Shown: piece by piece, positions 1 through 7,943 of the stretch
How the letters are laid out: every line of letters begins with the position of its first letter
Numbering within the stretch: the first letter of the stretch is position 1
Origin: Hyphomicrobiales bacterium
Lineage (GTDB): Bacteria > Pseudomonadota > Alphaproteobacteria > Rhizobiales > WTKA01
Assembly (NCBI GenBank): GCA_011524605.1
Contig: WTKA01000060.1
Coordinates: 7,415 to 43,406, forward strand
Direction of reading: 5' to 3'
DNA length: 35,992 nucleotides
Position numbers and translations under genes: made by a program
The notes under the pieces: generated by a model
What the model saw: only the letters and a program-made list of their open reading frames with translations
The model's database searches: none
Told to the model about the DNA's origin: nothing

Positions 1-139
1 CTTTTCAACTTTGACCTAGGCTATTTTAATCCAACCCAAAATAGCAACGCCTAATTTTTACATACGTGTTGAAATCTACTTATTTGGCAGCCAACCAATT
101 CGATCAATTTTGTAGAGGTTAAAATCTGTAATTTAACGC

Positions 140-172
140 AAAAAATCCCCCACTAATTAAGCTAATGGGGGG
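140..172 (-). terminator. Rho-independent terminator of the lectin gene
   Basis: Read on the minus strand, CCCCCA and TGGGGG form a stem around an AT-rich loop and are followed by ATTTTTT. It lies just downstream of the minus-strand lectin gene that ends at 197. The rest of 1-139 shows no gene that I can support. Confidence 0.8.
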
Positions 173-196
173 TATGTGATTTAACAATTAAAGAGA

Positions 197-769
197 TTAG
201 TCTTGTTCTGTTCTGCCGCGCCATGTTTGATAAGGTGCTAGATCATCACTACACATCTCTAAAGATAGTTTTTTGATCTGATGCTTATCAGAACGACCGA
301 ACCGAGTGTCTTGCGCTGCTGTAACACACATATTAGGCGCTGCAACAGGTGAGAATTTACCATTTTCAAAAGAAATTGTTTGTAATTCGTTACCATCTTC
401 ACATGATGCCAAGCCTATACTTGATCCGGCAGTAAGGGCGCTCGCCGTTGCGCATACATCATAATTTGGCATATAAAGCTTATTGTTATCAAATTCTGAT
501 TTATCAAAAACTTGATCTGATCCAAGAGAGCCTTGGTATGAATAACATGTATGAACCTGCAAACCTTTAGTGATATCTATATTTTTATTGCCGCCAGCAA
601 TATCAATGCAATAGTGGTTTGTAACGCCGTCTAATTTATCAGAAAGAGCGATTTCAACTTGATTTTCATCAGCAATGGTCTGTGCATTTGCACTGACTGC
701 CGAAAAAATAACAGCTGAACTAAAAGCAATCACTTGAAGAGAGCGTAGGAAAATAGTTTTTTGTATCAT
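197..769 (-). CDS. Secreted ricin-B-like (beta-trefoil) lectin-domain protein
   Basis: A 190-residue protein with a clear signal peptide (hydrophobic residues about 8-28, probable cleavage after ANA at 27-29), so it should be periplasmic or secreted. The mature part has the spacing of a ricin-type beta-trefoil: CID at 54-56, Cys at 75, 106, 123, 148 and 173, and a closing Q-x-W (QTW, 181-183). Ricin-B domains usually bind sugars, and the six Cys could form disulphides. No catalytic domain is attached and it stands alone with its own terminator, so its ligand and role are unknown. The fold call is moderate; lectin activity is inference. Confidence 0.65.
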   Translation of the reverse strand: MIQKTIFLRSLQVIAFSSAVIFSAVSANAQTIADENQVEIALSDKLDGVTNHYCIDIAGGNKNIDITKGLQVHTCYSYQGSLGSDQVFDKSEFDNNKLYMPNYDVCATASALTAGSSIGLASCEDGNELQTISFENGKFSPVAAPNMCVTAAQDTRFGRSDKHQIKKLSLEMCSDDLAPYQTWRGRTEQD

Positions 770-820
770 TGTTCAACCTTTAATTTGTTGAGTAAAATTG
801 GGTAGCCATATTTGTTATAG

Positions 821-840
821 CTAGGCTCAGAGCCTGATAT
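821..840. repeat. Solo copy of the MITE terminal palindrome
   Basis: The first 15 bases (CTAGGCTCAGAGCCT) are identical to the terminal inverted repeat of the MITE-like element at 35722-35991. It includes a 13-bp palindrome, AGGCTC-A-GAGCCT. No interior of the element can be recognised on either side. It lies 52 bp upstream of the lectin gene start. Confidence 0.55.
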
Positions 841-1015
841 ATACAGGATTGAATGCAAAAAAAAATTATACTATCGATTATAGGTAATTTCTTTTGAATA
901 CATACCATAAATTACAACATAATATGGCTAAAATGCACAAAGGAAGACTGTACTCAATTCAGGAATTCAGTCCAGATCTTCATTTTATATTTTGTTTAAT
1001 TCAATCTCAAAGCAA

Positions 1016-1525
1016 TTATAAGCGCCAAGCGAACCCGGTTTTGAGTACTTTTTTGCCCTCAAATTTTTCATGAGCTTTAGCAATAGCTGTACCTTTAACA
1101 TGCTCATAAAAATCACATCCAGCTCGATTTTCTTCTAAACACCAAAGTAACATAGCTTGATAGCCTAAGTCTTGTAATTTACTTGAAGCCGCTTTTAGCA
1201 GCTTTCGGCCAAGGCCAAGCCCTTGGTAGACAGGTAGTAAATAAAGTTCATAAACCTCGCCAGCGGGTACAGACCATTTAACACGGCTCGTTCCAATCGT
1301 TGCATAACCCACTGTTTTACCAGCGAATTTAATGATTAAAACGCGCAAGCCCTTTTCGATGGAATTTTTCCACCAGTTAGGCCCTCGTTTTGATATGGCT
1401 CTATTAAGGGCACATCCGGGCAAAATCCCTAGATAAGCTGAAGACCAGCTTTCTGCGTGAATAAAAGCTAAATCTTGTGCATCTTTAGCGGTGGCTATTG
1501 TAATATCAAATGTTTGAACTCTCAT
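1016..1525 (-). CDS. GNAT-family N-acetyltransferase
   Basis: A 169-residue single-domain protein of the GNAT fold, which transfers an acetyl group from acetyl-CoA to an amine. Motif A with the acetyl-CoA pyrophosphate-binding loop is visible as QGLGLGRK at 101-108, preceded by the typical beta-4 stretch (VYELYLLPVYQ) and followed by an LGYQAMLLW strand and a FYE turn near 139-141. The length is normal for a stand-alone GNAT. The substrate cannot be told from sequence; the conserved N-terminal 'AESWSSAYLGILP' pattern occurs in many uncharacterised bacterial GNATs. It has no operon partner: the next genes lie beyond intergenic gaps on both sides. Confidence 0.85.
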   Translation of the reverse strand: MRVQTFDITIATAKDAQDLAFIHAESWSSAYLGILPGCALNRAISKRGPNWWKNSIEKGLRVLIIKFAGKTVGYATIGTSRVKWSVPAGEVYELYLLPVYQGLGLGRKLLKAASSKLQDLGYQAMLLWCLEENRAGCDFYEHVKGTAIAKAHEKFEGKKVLKTGFAWRL

Positions 1526-1613
1526 GACATAGAGTGTGCCGCTTTATTAACAAAACGTAAAGCCCTAAGTTAAAAAAAAGTTAATTTATAATCTTAATTT
1601 TCCCCATAATATA

Positions 1614-1647
1614 CAAAAAAGAGGCCTGCATTTACATGCAAACCTCT
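1614..1647 (-). terminator. Rho-independent terminator downstream of ldtR
   Basis: On the minus strand, AGAGG and TGCAT pair with ATGCA and CCTCT around a short internal mismatch, followed by TTTTTTG. It lies about 225 nt beyond the ldtR stop codon, implying a long 3' untranslated region or a separate small transcript. Confidence 0.65.
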
Positions 1648-1871
1648 AATTCAAACATCTAAAACGCTAGGCTAAATGCTGATATTAAAGCATAAAAATA
1701 GCCAGCATATGTAATTATGCACGGTTGATATCTTACTTTGCAAGACCCCACCTTTATGTCCACTTTCAAAGCGAGAGCTTGCTTGAAAGCACCAACAAAT
1801 AAGACATCCTTGTAAAAAGCAATCAAACTCATTAAAATGATGATATTGCTCTTCTTTCTCTAACGCTTAAA
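1648..1871. other. Gene-free 3' region of ldtR with two hairpins
   Basis: No ORF with coding character is visible here. An ATGCTG/CAGCAT inverted repeat spans 1676-1708. A stronger hairpin at 1763-1789 pairs CTTTCAA-GC with GC-TTGAAAG, with one bulged A. Because the terminator lies at the far end, this stretch is probably transcribed as the 3' UTR of ldtR; a 3'-derived small RNA is possible but unproven. Confidence 0.35.
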
Positions 1872-2384
1872 TTATAAGCGATAAAGAATTTGGTCTGTCC
1901 AAAAACGCTCTAAACGCTGCATAGATTCGTTCATAGTTTGAAATTCTTCAGGACTTAACCCACCAACTTTTTCAATTGAAAGAACATGGCGGTTATATAA
2001 CCCTTCGACAACATCATGGATTTCTTGGCCTTTTTCTGTAAGTTTAATACGAACAGAACGGCGATCATCTTTAGATGGTCTATGGTGAATATAGCCTAGG
2101 TCAACAAGTTTCTTAAGGTTATAAGAAACATTTGAGCCCTGATAATAGCCTCGTGAACGCAGTTCGCCTGCTGATAATTCTTCTCCACCAATATTAAACA
2201 GAAGAAGAGCTTGAATAGCATTAATTTTTGAACTGCCTGTACGGTCAAATTCATTTTTGACGACTTCTAAAAGCCGACGATTTAAACGCTCAACCAAAGA
2301 TAAGGATTCAAGATAATGCTTTTGAACTTCCTCATACCCTTCTGGTGGTGAGCTAGTTACTTTTTCCTGTGCTAAAGTACTCAT
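1872..2384 (-). CDS. ldtR: MarR-family transcriptional regulator, LdtR type
   Basis: A 170-residue winged-helix regulator. The core (about 50-125) has the MarR helix-turn-helix (SAGELRSRGYYQGSNVSYNLKK pattern at 71-92) and the wing DDRRSVRIKLTEKG (106-119). The sequence strongly resembles LdtR, described in Liberibacter and Sinorhizobium as controlling an L,D-transpeptidase gene and envelope stress tolerance. The start at 2384 is chosen because GAGG lies six bases upstream. The frame stays open 44 codons further to a TTG at 2516 that lacks a ribosome binding site and would encode a Lys/Arg-rich extension unlike the family. The L,D-transpeptidase partner is not in this window. Confidence 0.8.
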   Translation of the reverse strand: MSTLAQEKVTSSPPEGYEEVQKHYLESLSLVERLNRRLLEVVKNEFDRTGSSKINAIQALLLFNIGGEELSAGELRSRGYYQGSNVSYNLKKLVDLGYIHHRPSKDDRRSVRIKLTEKGQEIHDVVEGLYNRHVLSIEKVGGLSPEEFQTMNESMQRLERFWTDQILYRL

Positions 2385-2575
2385 TTTACGCCTCGATTTT
2401 TTTCTTTTTTTCTTCGGTGCTGGTTTCCAGTCTCCCGATGTAAAACACTTTAAGACAAATAATCTAAAATTTAGCAAAAAACCGGGGCTAATTTTTAGTA
2501 AACGCAACAGAGACAATTTTATGGAAAATATAGGGCTAATAATTTAAGGCATTGATTTAATTTGATATATTGAAA

Positions 2576-3022
2576 TTAATGACTATGAATATGGCCAAAA
2601 TCTTCAATAAATGCTTCATATTTTTGCCGCAAAAAGATATAAATTATTAGAAAAAAAGCTTGAATTGGGATAAATAAGCTTAACAAAATGATAGGATTTT
2701 CATTAAAAATATTTGAAAACACAACAATTGTTGTATGTAACAGCCATAAAGTTACCCCCCATGGTGTTAATAGCCATAATCCAAGTCCGGCAATGACGCT
2801 AATTGTTGCAATAAAAATTACTTCAACCTGAGAAAAAAAGTTCAAATTTGTAAAAGGCATGTCTTCATAAATGCCGCCTATAATGTAAAGCCATGCGTAC
2901 GCGCCAAAGAAAATATGAAACAAGCCTAAAAACCTGAGATAGCTCATAAAATTACGCACGACATTATTCTTTCGAGCTTTTGCCGTAAAATCTTCATTAT
3001 TATCATCTGGCTGAATATTCAT
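2576..3022 (-). CDS. DUF6163-like four-helix inner membrane protein
   Basis: A 148-residue protein with a short charged N-terminus and about four hydrophobic segments (near 28-50, 65-85, 88-105 and 112-132). Its layout and the 'GLGLWLLTPWGVTLW' motif resemble DUF6163 proteins, which in Rhizobiales sit between ldtR and hemB as here. It runs in the same direction as ldtR, with about 60 bp between it and the TTG upstream of ldtR, and diverges from hemB. No biochemical function is known to me. The family assignment is from memory of synteny and pattern, not a search. Confidence 0.6.
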   Translation of the reverse strand: MNIQPDDNNEDFTAKARKNNVVRNFMSYLRFLGLFHIFFGAYAWLYIIGGIYEDMPFTNLNFFSQVEVIFIATISVIAGLGLWLLTPWGVTLWLLHTTIVVFSNIFNENPIILLSLFIPIQAFFLIIYIFLRQKYEAFIEDFGHIHSH

Positions 3023-3038
3023 CTATTTTTCCAGTTTT

Positions 3039-3097
3039 GTTGAAAAATTTTCAAAAATCATTATATATCTCTTAGATCAAATTATATATTTTTCAAC
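3039..3097. promoter_or_regulatory. Inverted repeat between DUF6163-like gene and hemB
   Basis: A perfect 10-bp inverted repeat, GTTGAAAAAT (3039-3048) and ATTTTTCAAC (3088-3097), frames an AT-rich spacer in the 154-bp divergent intergenic region. Each arm reads TTGAAA on one strand, close to a -35 element, so the symmetry may reflect divergent promoters or an operator. No transcription start can be proven. Confidence 0.3.
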
Positions 3098-3176
3098 ATA
3101 AGTTTCAAACATCTCTTTAGCCCTTTGCATTTATAAGCGCTAAAATTATATAAATGACACCCATGAGTACATAGAT

Positions 3177-4175
3177 ATGAACCTTGATTTATCAAAGCGA
3201 ATGCGGCGCAATAGAAAGAGCGATTGGGCAAGGCGTCTTGTTACGGAAACAACATTATCTCCATCAGACTTTATTTGGCCTCTTTTTATTCAAGAAGGGT
3301 GTAATGAAAAAACGCCCATCCCTTCAATGCCTGGTGTATATCGTTATTCAATTGATCTATTGGTAGAACAAGTAAAAGAAGCTGCAAACTATCAATTACC
3401 AATGATTGCCCTCTTCCCCAATACACCGCAGGACTTGCGAGATGATAAAGGAAGTGAAGCGCTTAACCCTAACAATCTTGTATGTAGGGCTATCCGCGAG
3501 ATTAAATCCCTAGGGCTTAATATAGGGATAATGGCTGATGTTGCCCTAGACCCTTACACATCACATGGCCATGATGGTCTTATTATTGATGGCGAAATTG
3601 TCAATGATGCAACGGTAAAAGTCCTAACGCAACAATCCCTGATTTTGGCACAAGCTGGTGCTGATTGTTTAGGTCCTTCTGATATGATGGATGGACGTAT
3701 TGGCGCCATAAGACAGACATTAGAGCAAAACAAATATTATAATACTCAAATTATGTCATATGCGGCAAAGTTTGCTTCCAGCTATTATGGGCCTTTCAGA
3801 GACGCGGTAGGTGCCTCCTCCACTTTGCAAGGGGATAAAAAGAGCTATCAAATGAACCCTGCTAATAGCAATGAAGCCTTGCAGGAAGTTAGACTTGATA
3901 TTGAAGAGGGTGCTGATATGGTGATGATAAAGCCCGGCCTCCCCTATCTTGATGTCTTAAAGAATGTAAAATCAACATTTAATATACCAACATTCGCCTA
4001 TCAAGTATCAGGTGAATATGCTATGATTCAAGCGGCAGTTGAAAACGGCTGGCTTGAAAAAGAAAAAATTATGATGGAAACTTTGCTATCTTTTAAACGA
4101 GCCGGTGCTGATGGGGTCTTAACTTACTTTGCCCTTGATGCTGCAAAATATCTACTCAATAAGGATGCCATATAA
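3177..4175 (+). CDS. hemB: Delta-aminolevulinic acid dehydratase (porphobilinogen synthase)
   Basis: Condenses two 5-aminolevulinate molecules to porphobilinogen in haem and tetrapyrrole synthesis, in the cytoplasm. The protein has 332 residues, normal for the family. Both Schiff-base lysines are visible: K198 in SYAAKFASSYYGPFRDA and K252 in MIKPGLPYLD. The site that holds catalytic zinc in many homologues (three Cys) reads DVALDPYTSHGHDG (121-134), with Ala123, Asp125 and Asp133, so this is the zinc-independent, Mg-dependent alphaproteobacterial type. The ribosome binding site is weak. The stop codon overlaps the start of the next gene (TAATG), so hemB leads an operon of at least two genes. 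Confidence 0.97.
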   Translation: MNLDLSKRMRRNRKSDWARRLVTETTLSPSDFIWPLFIQEGCNEKTPIPSMPGVYRYSIDLLVEQVKEAANYQLPMIALFPNTPQDLRDDKGSEALNPNNLVCRAIREIKSLGLNIGIMADVALDPYTSHGHDGLIIDGEIVNDATVKVLTQQSLILAQAGADCLGPSDMMDGRIGAIRQTLEQNKYYNTQIMSYAAKFASSYYGPFRDAVGASSTLQGDKKSYQMNPANSNEALQEVRLDIEEGADMVMIKPGLPYLDVLKNVKSTFNIPTFAYQVSGEYAMIQAAVENGWLEKEKIMMETLLSFKRAGADGVLTYFALDAAKYLLNKDAI

Positions 4176-4639
4176 TGAATGATATCATCTCACCTGATCT
4201 CATTGAAAAAATTGCCTTACAATCTGTGTTGAGACGCCGGATTGTTGCTTATTTTATTGATATTGTCATCATCTGCCTTTTAATCATCCCGGCGGCTATT
4301 TTGGTATTTATTTTAGGCTTTATGACTTTTGGTGCTGCTTGGCTTTTATATTTCTATCTGTGGGCACTGGTTGCTTTATGCTATATTGGTGTCTCAGTAT
4401 CCTTAAATAGTCAAACTGTCGGCATGGGTTTTGTCGGCTTAAAAATGTCAAATAGTGAAGGCGCAAAAATAGGTGGCCTTTTAGGTATTTTGCATTCTAT
4501 TCTCTTTTATGTTTTATTTACTTTAACATCAGGGGTTATCATTCTTGTGCCTTTATTTACAAAAAACAAGAGAATGGCTCATGATATGCTGTTAGGTATT
4601 AGCGTTATCAATGAAAGAGCGATAAAAGATATCATATAA
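4175..4639 (+). CDS. RDD-family inner membrane protein
   Basis: A 154-residue membrane protein with the RDD signature: an Arg-rich start to helix 1 (LRRRIVAYFIDIVII, 19-33), a second hydrophobic helix pair (about 42-75), the 'TVGMGFVGLKMSN' motif, then 'MAHDMLLGISVI' near the C-terminus. RDD proteins have three to four helices; some have been linked to ion or solute transport, but most are unassigned. Translationally coupled to hemB by a one-base overlap, an arrangement found in other Rhizobiales. Its link with haem synthesis is unknown. Confidence 0.85.
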   Translation: MNDIISPDLIEKIALQSVLRRRIVAYFIDIVIICLLIIPAAILVFILGFMTFGAAWLLYFYLWALVALCYIGVSVSLNSQTVGMGFVGLKMSNSEGAKIGGLLGILHSILFYVLFTLTSGVIILVPLFTKNKRMAHDMLLGISVINERAIKDII

Positions 4640-4685
4640 TAAGCATTGCTATCATCATTTAAAGACAAAAGAAAAGGAGCAAGAT

Positions 4686-5444
4686 TTGTCTAAAATTAAT
4701 TCTGATATATCTCAAATCAATACGCCTCCTTTTTATCTGACTAAACCGCAGCCCTGCCCTTATTTAGAAAATCGAACCGAGAGAAAAATTTTTACGATAT
4801 TACAGGGCGGCAATGCCGATAGTTTGAATAATTTACTAAGCGGCTGTGGCTTTAGAAGAAGTCAAAACATTGCTTACAGACCTGCCTGTGATGGCTGCAA
4901 CGCATGTTTAACAACGCGCATTCCCGTTAAAAACTTTAAGCCAAGTAAATCACAAAAGCGTATTTCTAAAAAGAATACGGATATTTTAGGGTGGAATTTA
5001 GATTGCGAAGCCAGCAGCGAACAATATGATTTATTTGAATCCTATGTTCAAAAACGCCATCTCGATGGCGGCATGGCGAATATGGGCATTCTTGATTATG
5101 CAATGATGATTGAAGAAACCCATGTTCAGTCCATAGTTAGAGAGTATAGACTGAAAGAAACAAAGAATAGTTCTGAAAGCGCATTAAAGGCAGTTGCTCT
5201 ATGTGATATATTAAGCGATGGCCTGTCTATGGTCTATAGCTTTTATGATGTAAATGCTGCATCTCGAAGCTTGGGTGTTTATATGATTTTAGACCATATT
5301 GCTCAAGCGCAACGGTTAGAACTTGATTATGTATATCTTGGCTATTGGGTGAAAAACTCACCTAAAATGGCTTATAAGAGTCAGTTTAAGGGTATTGAGG
5401 TCTTAACAAATAATGGCTGGGAACTTATAGAAAATCTAGAATAG
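4686..5444 (+). CDS. bpt: Aspartate/glutamate leucyltransferase (leucyl-tRNA--protein transferase, Bpt/Ate type)
   Basis: A 252-residue N-end-rule enzyme that would add leucine from Leu-tRNA to proteins with N-terminal Asp or Glu, marking them for ClpS/ClpAP. The N-terminal domain has CPYL near 23-26, RTERK near 30-34, and the Cys-rich YRPACDGCNAC motif near 61-71; the C-terminal domain has the LGVYMILDHI and YVYLGYW motifs typical of Ate/Bpt. The start is TTG, supported by AAGGAGC eight bases upstream; no ATG is better placed. It is 46 bp after the RDD gene and probably in the hemB operon. Bpt is preferred over arginyl-specific Ate because of the bacterial length and context. Confidence 0.9.
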   Translation: MSKINSDISQINTPPFYLTKPQPCPYLENRTERKIFTILQGGNADSLNNLLSGCGFRRSQNIAYRPACDGCNACLTTRIPVKNFKPSKSQKRISKKNTDILGWNLDCEASSEQYDLFESYVQKRHLDGGMANMGILDYAMMIEETHVQSIVREYRLKETKNSSESALKAVALCDILSDGLSMVYSFYDVNAASRSLGVYMILDHIAQAQRLELDYVYLGYWVKNSPKMAYKSQFKGIEVLTNNGWELIENLE

Positions 5445-5489
5445 AAGGTCTTATTTCTATAAAAAACAACGGTATATAATAGTTATAAA

Positions 5490-6491
5490 ATGCTAAATTT
5501 AATCAAATTTATGCTCTTTCTCACTTCTATACTCGTTATAGCCATCTTATTATTTAATCAATATTTTGAATTGTTAGATGCCTTCAATCAATTTCAAGAA
5601 TTTTACTTTATTTTTCTTCTAATAGGCGTCTCTACAATCATATTTTTTGATAAAGCGCGCAAAACAAATGTAAAATTGCTACTCTTCTTTATTTTTTTAG
5701 GCTTGATTATAACTTGCCGCTATATTTTGCAAGAACACATAAAAGCAGATCACTACCATGATAATCAAGCATATGAATATAGCCTTTTAAGTATGAATGT
5801 GCATCATAATGACCTCGATGGCGCTTCTTTTTTATCTTATATTGAAAATTATGAACCCGACTTTCTTTTATTACAAGAGTTTAGCGGTAGCAAAATAGCC
5901 GAAATTGCTCAGGAAGTTAGAAAATTCTACCCCTATGAACAAAGATGTGTGATTCAATCTTACTGCCACACAATTATTTTTTCCAAACATGCATTTATAG
6001 AAACAGACAATTTAGTAGCAGCACAAAAATCTATTTTAAATGGTAATTTGCACCGTACCGCTTTAGCAAAAGTTGCGCTTCCCACCGGCTCATCCTCAAG
6101 CTCTATAAAAAATCTTGCCCTATATGCTGTTCATTTAAGATGGCCAATTCATTTTAATGATGAATATTCAACGCAAAGACAACAGGTAAGAACGCTTATT
6201 CATTCAATCCAGAACTTAAATGAAAGCCAGGCTATTATCATGGCAGGCGATTTTAATTCCGTGCCATGGTCTTATAATTTAAGCCTATTAAAAAATGGAA
6301 CAAATCTTCGCTTAGTTGACACGCCTACAAAAACATGGGGTCCTACCCTCTATGAAAACGCGCCAAACATACCAATTTTTGACATTGACCATTTTTTTGC
6401 AAGCGAAAATATTATTGTTCACAAAACAAAAAAACTTGGTTTTGCAGGCTCAGACCATTGGCCGCAAATCATGTATTTTTCACTTAATTAA
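5490..6491 (+). CDS. Membrane-anchored endonuclease/exonuclease/phosphatase (EEP) family protein
   Basis: A 333-residue protein. Three hydrophobic helices (about 5-22, 37-53, 61-80) place the catalytic domain outside the cytoplasm. The EEP metal and active-site motifs are all present: SMNVHH (101-106), LLQE (127-130), AVHLRW (213-218), AGDFNSVPW (252-260), DIDH (298-301) and SDHW (321-324). The fold hydrolyses phosphodiesters of nucleic acids, phosphoinositides or sphingomyelin; the substrate is unknown here, and rhizobial homologues with this layout are uncharacterised. No clear ribosome binding site is seen. It follows bpt by 45 bp and converges on ccdA, leaving only 8 bp between the stops. 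Confidence 0.85.
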   Translation: MLNLIKFMLFLTSILVIAILLFNQYFELLDAFNQFQEFYFIFLLIGVSTIIFFDKARKTNVKLLLFFIFLGLIITCRYILQEHIKADHYHDNQAYEYSLLSMNVHHNDLDGASFLSYIENYEPDFLLLQEFSGSKIAEIAQEVRKFYPYEQRCVIQSYCHTIIFSKHAFIETDNLVAAQKSILNGNLHRTALAKVALPTGSSSSSIKNLALYAVHLRWPIHFNDEYSTQRQQVRTLIHSIQNLNESQAIIMAGDFNSVPWSYNLSLLKNGTNLRLVDTPTKTWGPTLYENAPNIPIFDIDHFFASENIIVHKTKKLGFAGSDHWPQIMYFSLN

Positions 6492-6499
6492 AATAAAAA

Positions 6500-7291
6500 T
6501 CATTCTGAAATCAACACGCCTTCAACATTTTGCAAAGCAGGGAAATATTCAAGCAAATAAAAGCCCATGCTTGTCATTGAAGGTAAGTCTTCGTGAATCC
6601 AACCGTTATTATTTAAGAATAGAAGGCCTGTCACAATCAATAATACCCCAATGACAATTTCAACAACACCTAAGTTTTTCTTAAACTTTTGCGACCAGCG
6701 GATAAATTGGGGAGCAAAAAGCGCGGCTATAAGAAATGGAATAGCAAGGCCTGCTGAATAAAAACCAAGTAAAAGAATACCATCAACCATTGTGTCTGAA
6801 ATACTCGCAATCGGCAATATTGCACCCAATATAGGGCCAATACAAGGAGTCCAGCCAAAAGCAAATGCAAGACCTAAAACATAAGCGCCAAAGGGGCCTG
6901 AGGCAGCACTGGAATGTTGAAAGCGAAGCTCGCGATATAAAAAGCTTAGTTTAAAAACACCTAAAAAATGAAAGCCAAAAAGAATAATAACACTACCTGC
7001 AACCATGCTTAGCGCGGTAAGATATTGATTTATAAATTGACCTAAAAGGGTTGAAGCTGCGCCCAAAGCAATAAATACTGTTGAAAACCCTAACACAAAG
7101 CCAATAGCAGATATAAAGACATTGCGGCGAATTTTTGCGTCTATATTTTTCTCATCATTGATTTGATCTAAGCTTACCCCTGCAATATAAGCTAGATAAG
7201 GCGGCACAAGAGGCAAAACACATGGGGAAAGAAAGGATAAAAAACCCGCTAAAACTGCGATGCCATATCCAACATGCTCTATATTTTCCAT
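6500..7291 (-). CDS. ccdA: Cytochrome c biogenesis protein CcdA (thiol-disulphide transmembrane reductase)
   Basis: Carries reducing power across the inner membrane to the apocytochrome c thiol pathway. It has 263 residues with about six membrane helices. The two functional cysteines are seen in SPCVLPLVPP (Cys24) and GWTPCIGP (Cys150), both in Pro-framed contexts typical of CcdA. The start at 7291 is chosen because GAGGG lies six bases upstream; an ATG four codons earlier (7303) overlaps that site and is less likely. The gene diverges from a cytochrome c gene, consistent with a role in cytochrome maturation. Confidence 0.9.
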   Translation of the reverse strand: MENIEHVGYGIAVLAGFLSFLSPCVLPLVPPYLAYIAGVSLDQINDEKNIDAKIRRNVFISAIGFVLGFSTVFIALGAASTLLGQFINQYLTALSMVAGSVIILFGFHFLGVFKLSFLYRELRFQHSSAASGPFGAYVLGLAFAFGWTPCIGPILGAILPIASISDTMVDGILLLGFYSAGLAIPFLIAALFAPQFIRWSQKFKKNLGVVEIVIGVLLIVTGLLFLNNNGWIHEDLPSMTSMGFYLLEYFPALQNVEGVLISE

Positions 7292-7344
7292 ATCTACCCT
7301 CATTGAAAAATTTTGATCACTTTAATAAAGCTAGATAAAAAATA

Positions 7345-7359
7345 CAATGATGATCATTG
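7345..7359. promoter_or_regulatory. Fur-box-like palindrome between ccdA and cytochrome c gene
   Basis: CAATGATGATCATTG is a perfect 6-3-6 palindrome in the 116-bp divergent intergenic region. Its core AATGATGATCATT differs by one base from the centre of the classical Fur box (AATGATAATCATT). It is placed to affect either gene. In Hyphomicrobiales, Fur homologues often act as Mur, so the binding protein is uncertain. Confidence 0.4.
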
Positions 7360-7416
7360 CCATATACAAAAATGTGATTATATCTTTGAATAGATCAATA
7401 ATTAGGAATGGCTTAC

Positions 7417-7908
7417 ATGAAATTACTTAAATACATCACTTTTTCCTCTATTCTTATCCTTGGTGCAATTTCGACAGCATCAGCGGAAGCTGATTTAGAA
7501 AAAGGGAAAAAGACTTTCAAAAAATGCGCTGCATGCCATCAAGTTGGAGAAGGTGCAAAACATAAAGTTGGCCCTCACCTTAATGATTTATTTGGTCGAG
7601 CCGCAGGCAGTTTAGAAGATTATAAATATTCTAAAGCATTTAAACAAGCAGGTACAGAAGGCATCGGTGGAAATGGTGAGCCGCTTATTTGGAACGAAGA
7701 AACCTTGTCTGCCTTTTTTAAGAATCCTAGAAAATATATTAAAGGCACAAAAATGGGCTTTGCTGGTTTGAGAAAAGATCAAGAGATTACTAATATTGTT
7801 GCTTATTTAGAAAGTTTTTCTGAGGCAGCAATCGTTGAAGAAGATCAAAGCCTAGAAGAAAATACAAGCCTAGAAGAAGAAATTAACCCAGAGACAATAG
7901 CTGAGTAA
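7417..7908 (+). CDS. Periplasmic class I c-type cytochrome (cytochrome c2/c552-like)
   Basis: A 163-residue electron carrier. The signal peptide occupies residues 1-23 (cleavage near ASA-EAD). One haem site, CAACH (37-41), and an axial Met in KGTKMGFAG (Met113) give a class I cytochrome of about 105 residues. The segment between is that of the cytochrome c2/c552 family, including [10 protein letters not shown] and YSKAF. The start at 7417 is preferred over the ATG at 7408 because AGGA sits nine bases upstream of it and directly abuts the other. After the domain there is an acidic tail with a near-duplicate SLEEN/SLEEE, unusual for the family. Likely partner: terminal oxidase or bc1 complex. 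Confidence 0.9.
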   Translation: MKLLKYITFSSILILGAISTASAEADLEKGKKTFKKCAACHQVGEGAKHKVGPHLNDLFGRAAGSLEDYKYSKAFKQAGTEGIGGNGEPLIWNEETLSAFFKNPRKYIKGTKMGFAGLRKDQEITNIVAYLESFSEAAIVEEDQSLEENTSLEEEINPETIAE

Positions 7909-7943
7909 GTTATTATCAACTATCTCCAACTAAAGCAATCACA

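Noticed and set aside
12-22. CCTAGGCTA near the window start as another MITE end
   Set aside because: Only the first nine bases resemble the end motif and no interior follows; probably chance.
2385-2516. Possible 44-residue Lys/Arg-rich N-terminal extension of LdtR
   Set aside because: It would start at a TTG with no ribosome binding site, while the internal ATG at 2384 has GAGG at good spacing and gives the normal family length.
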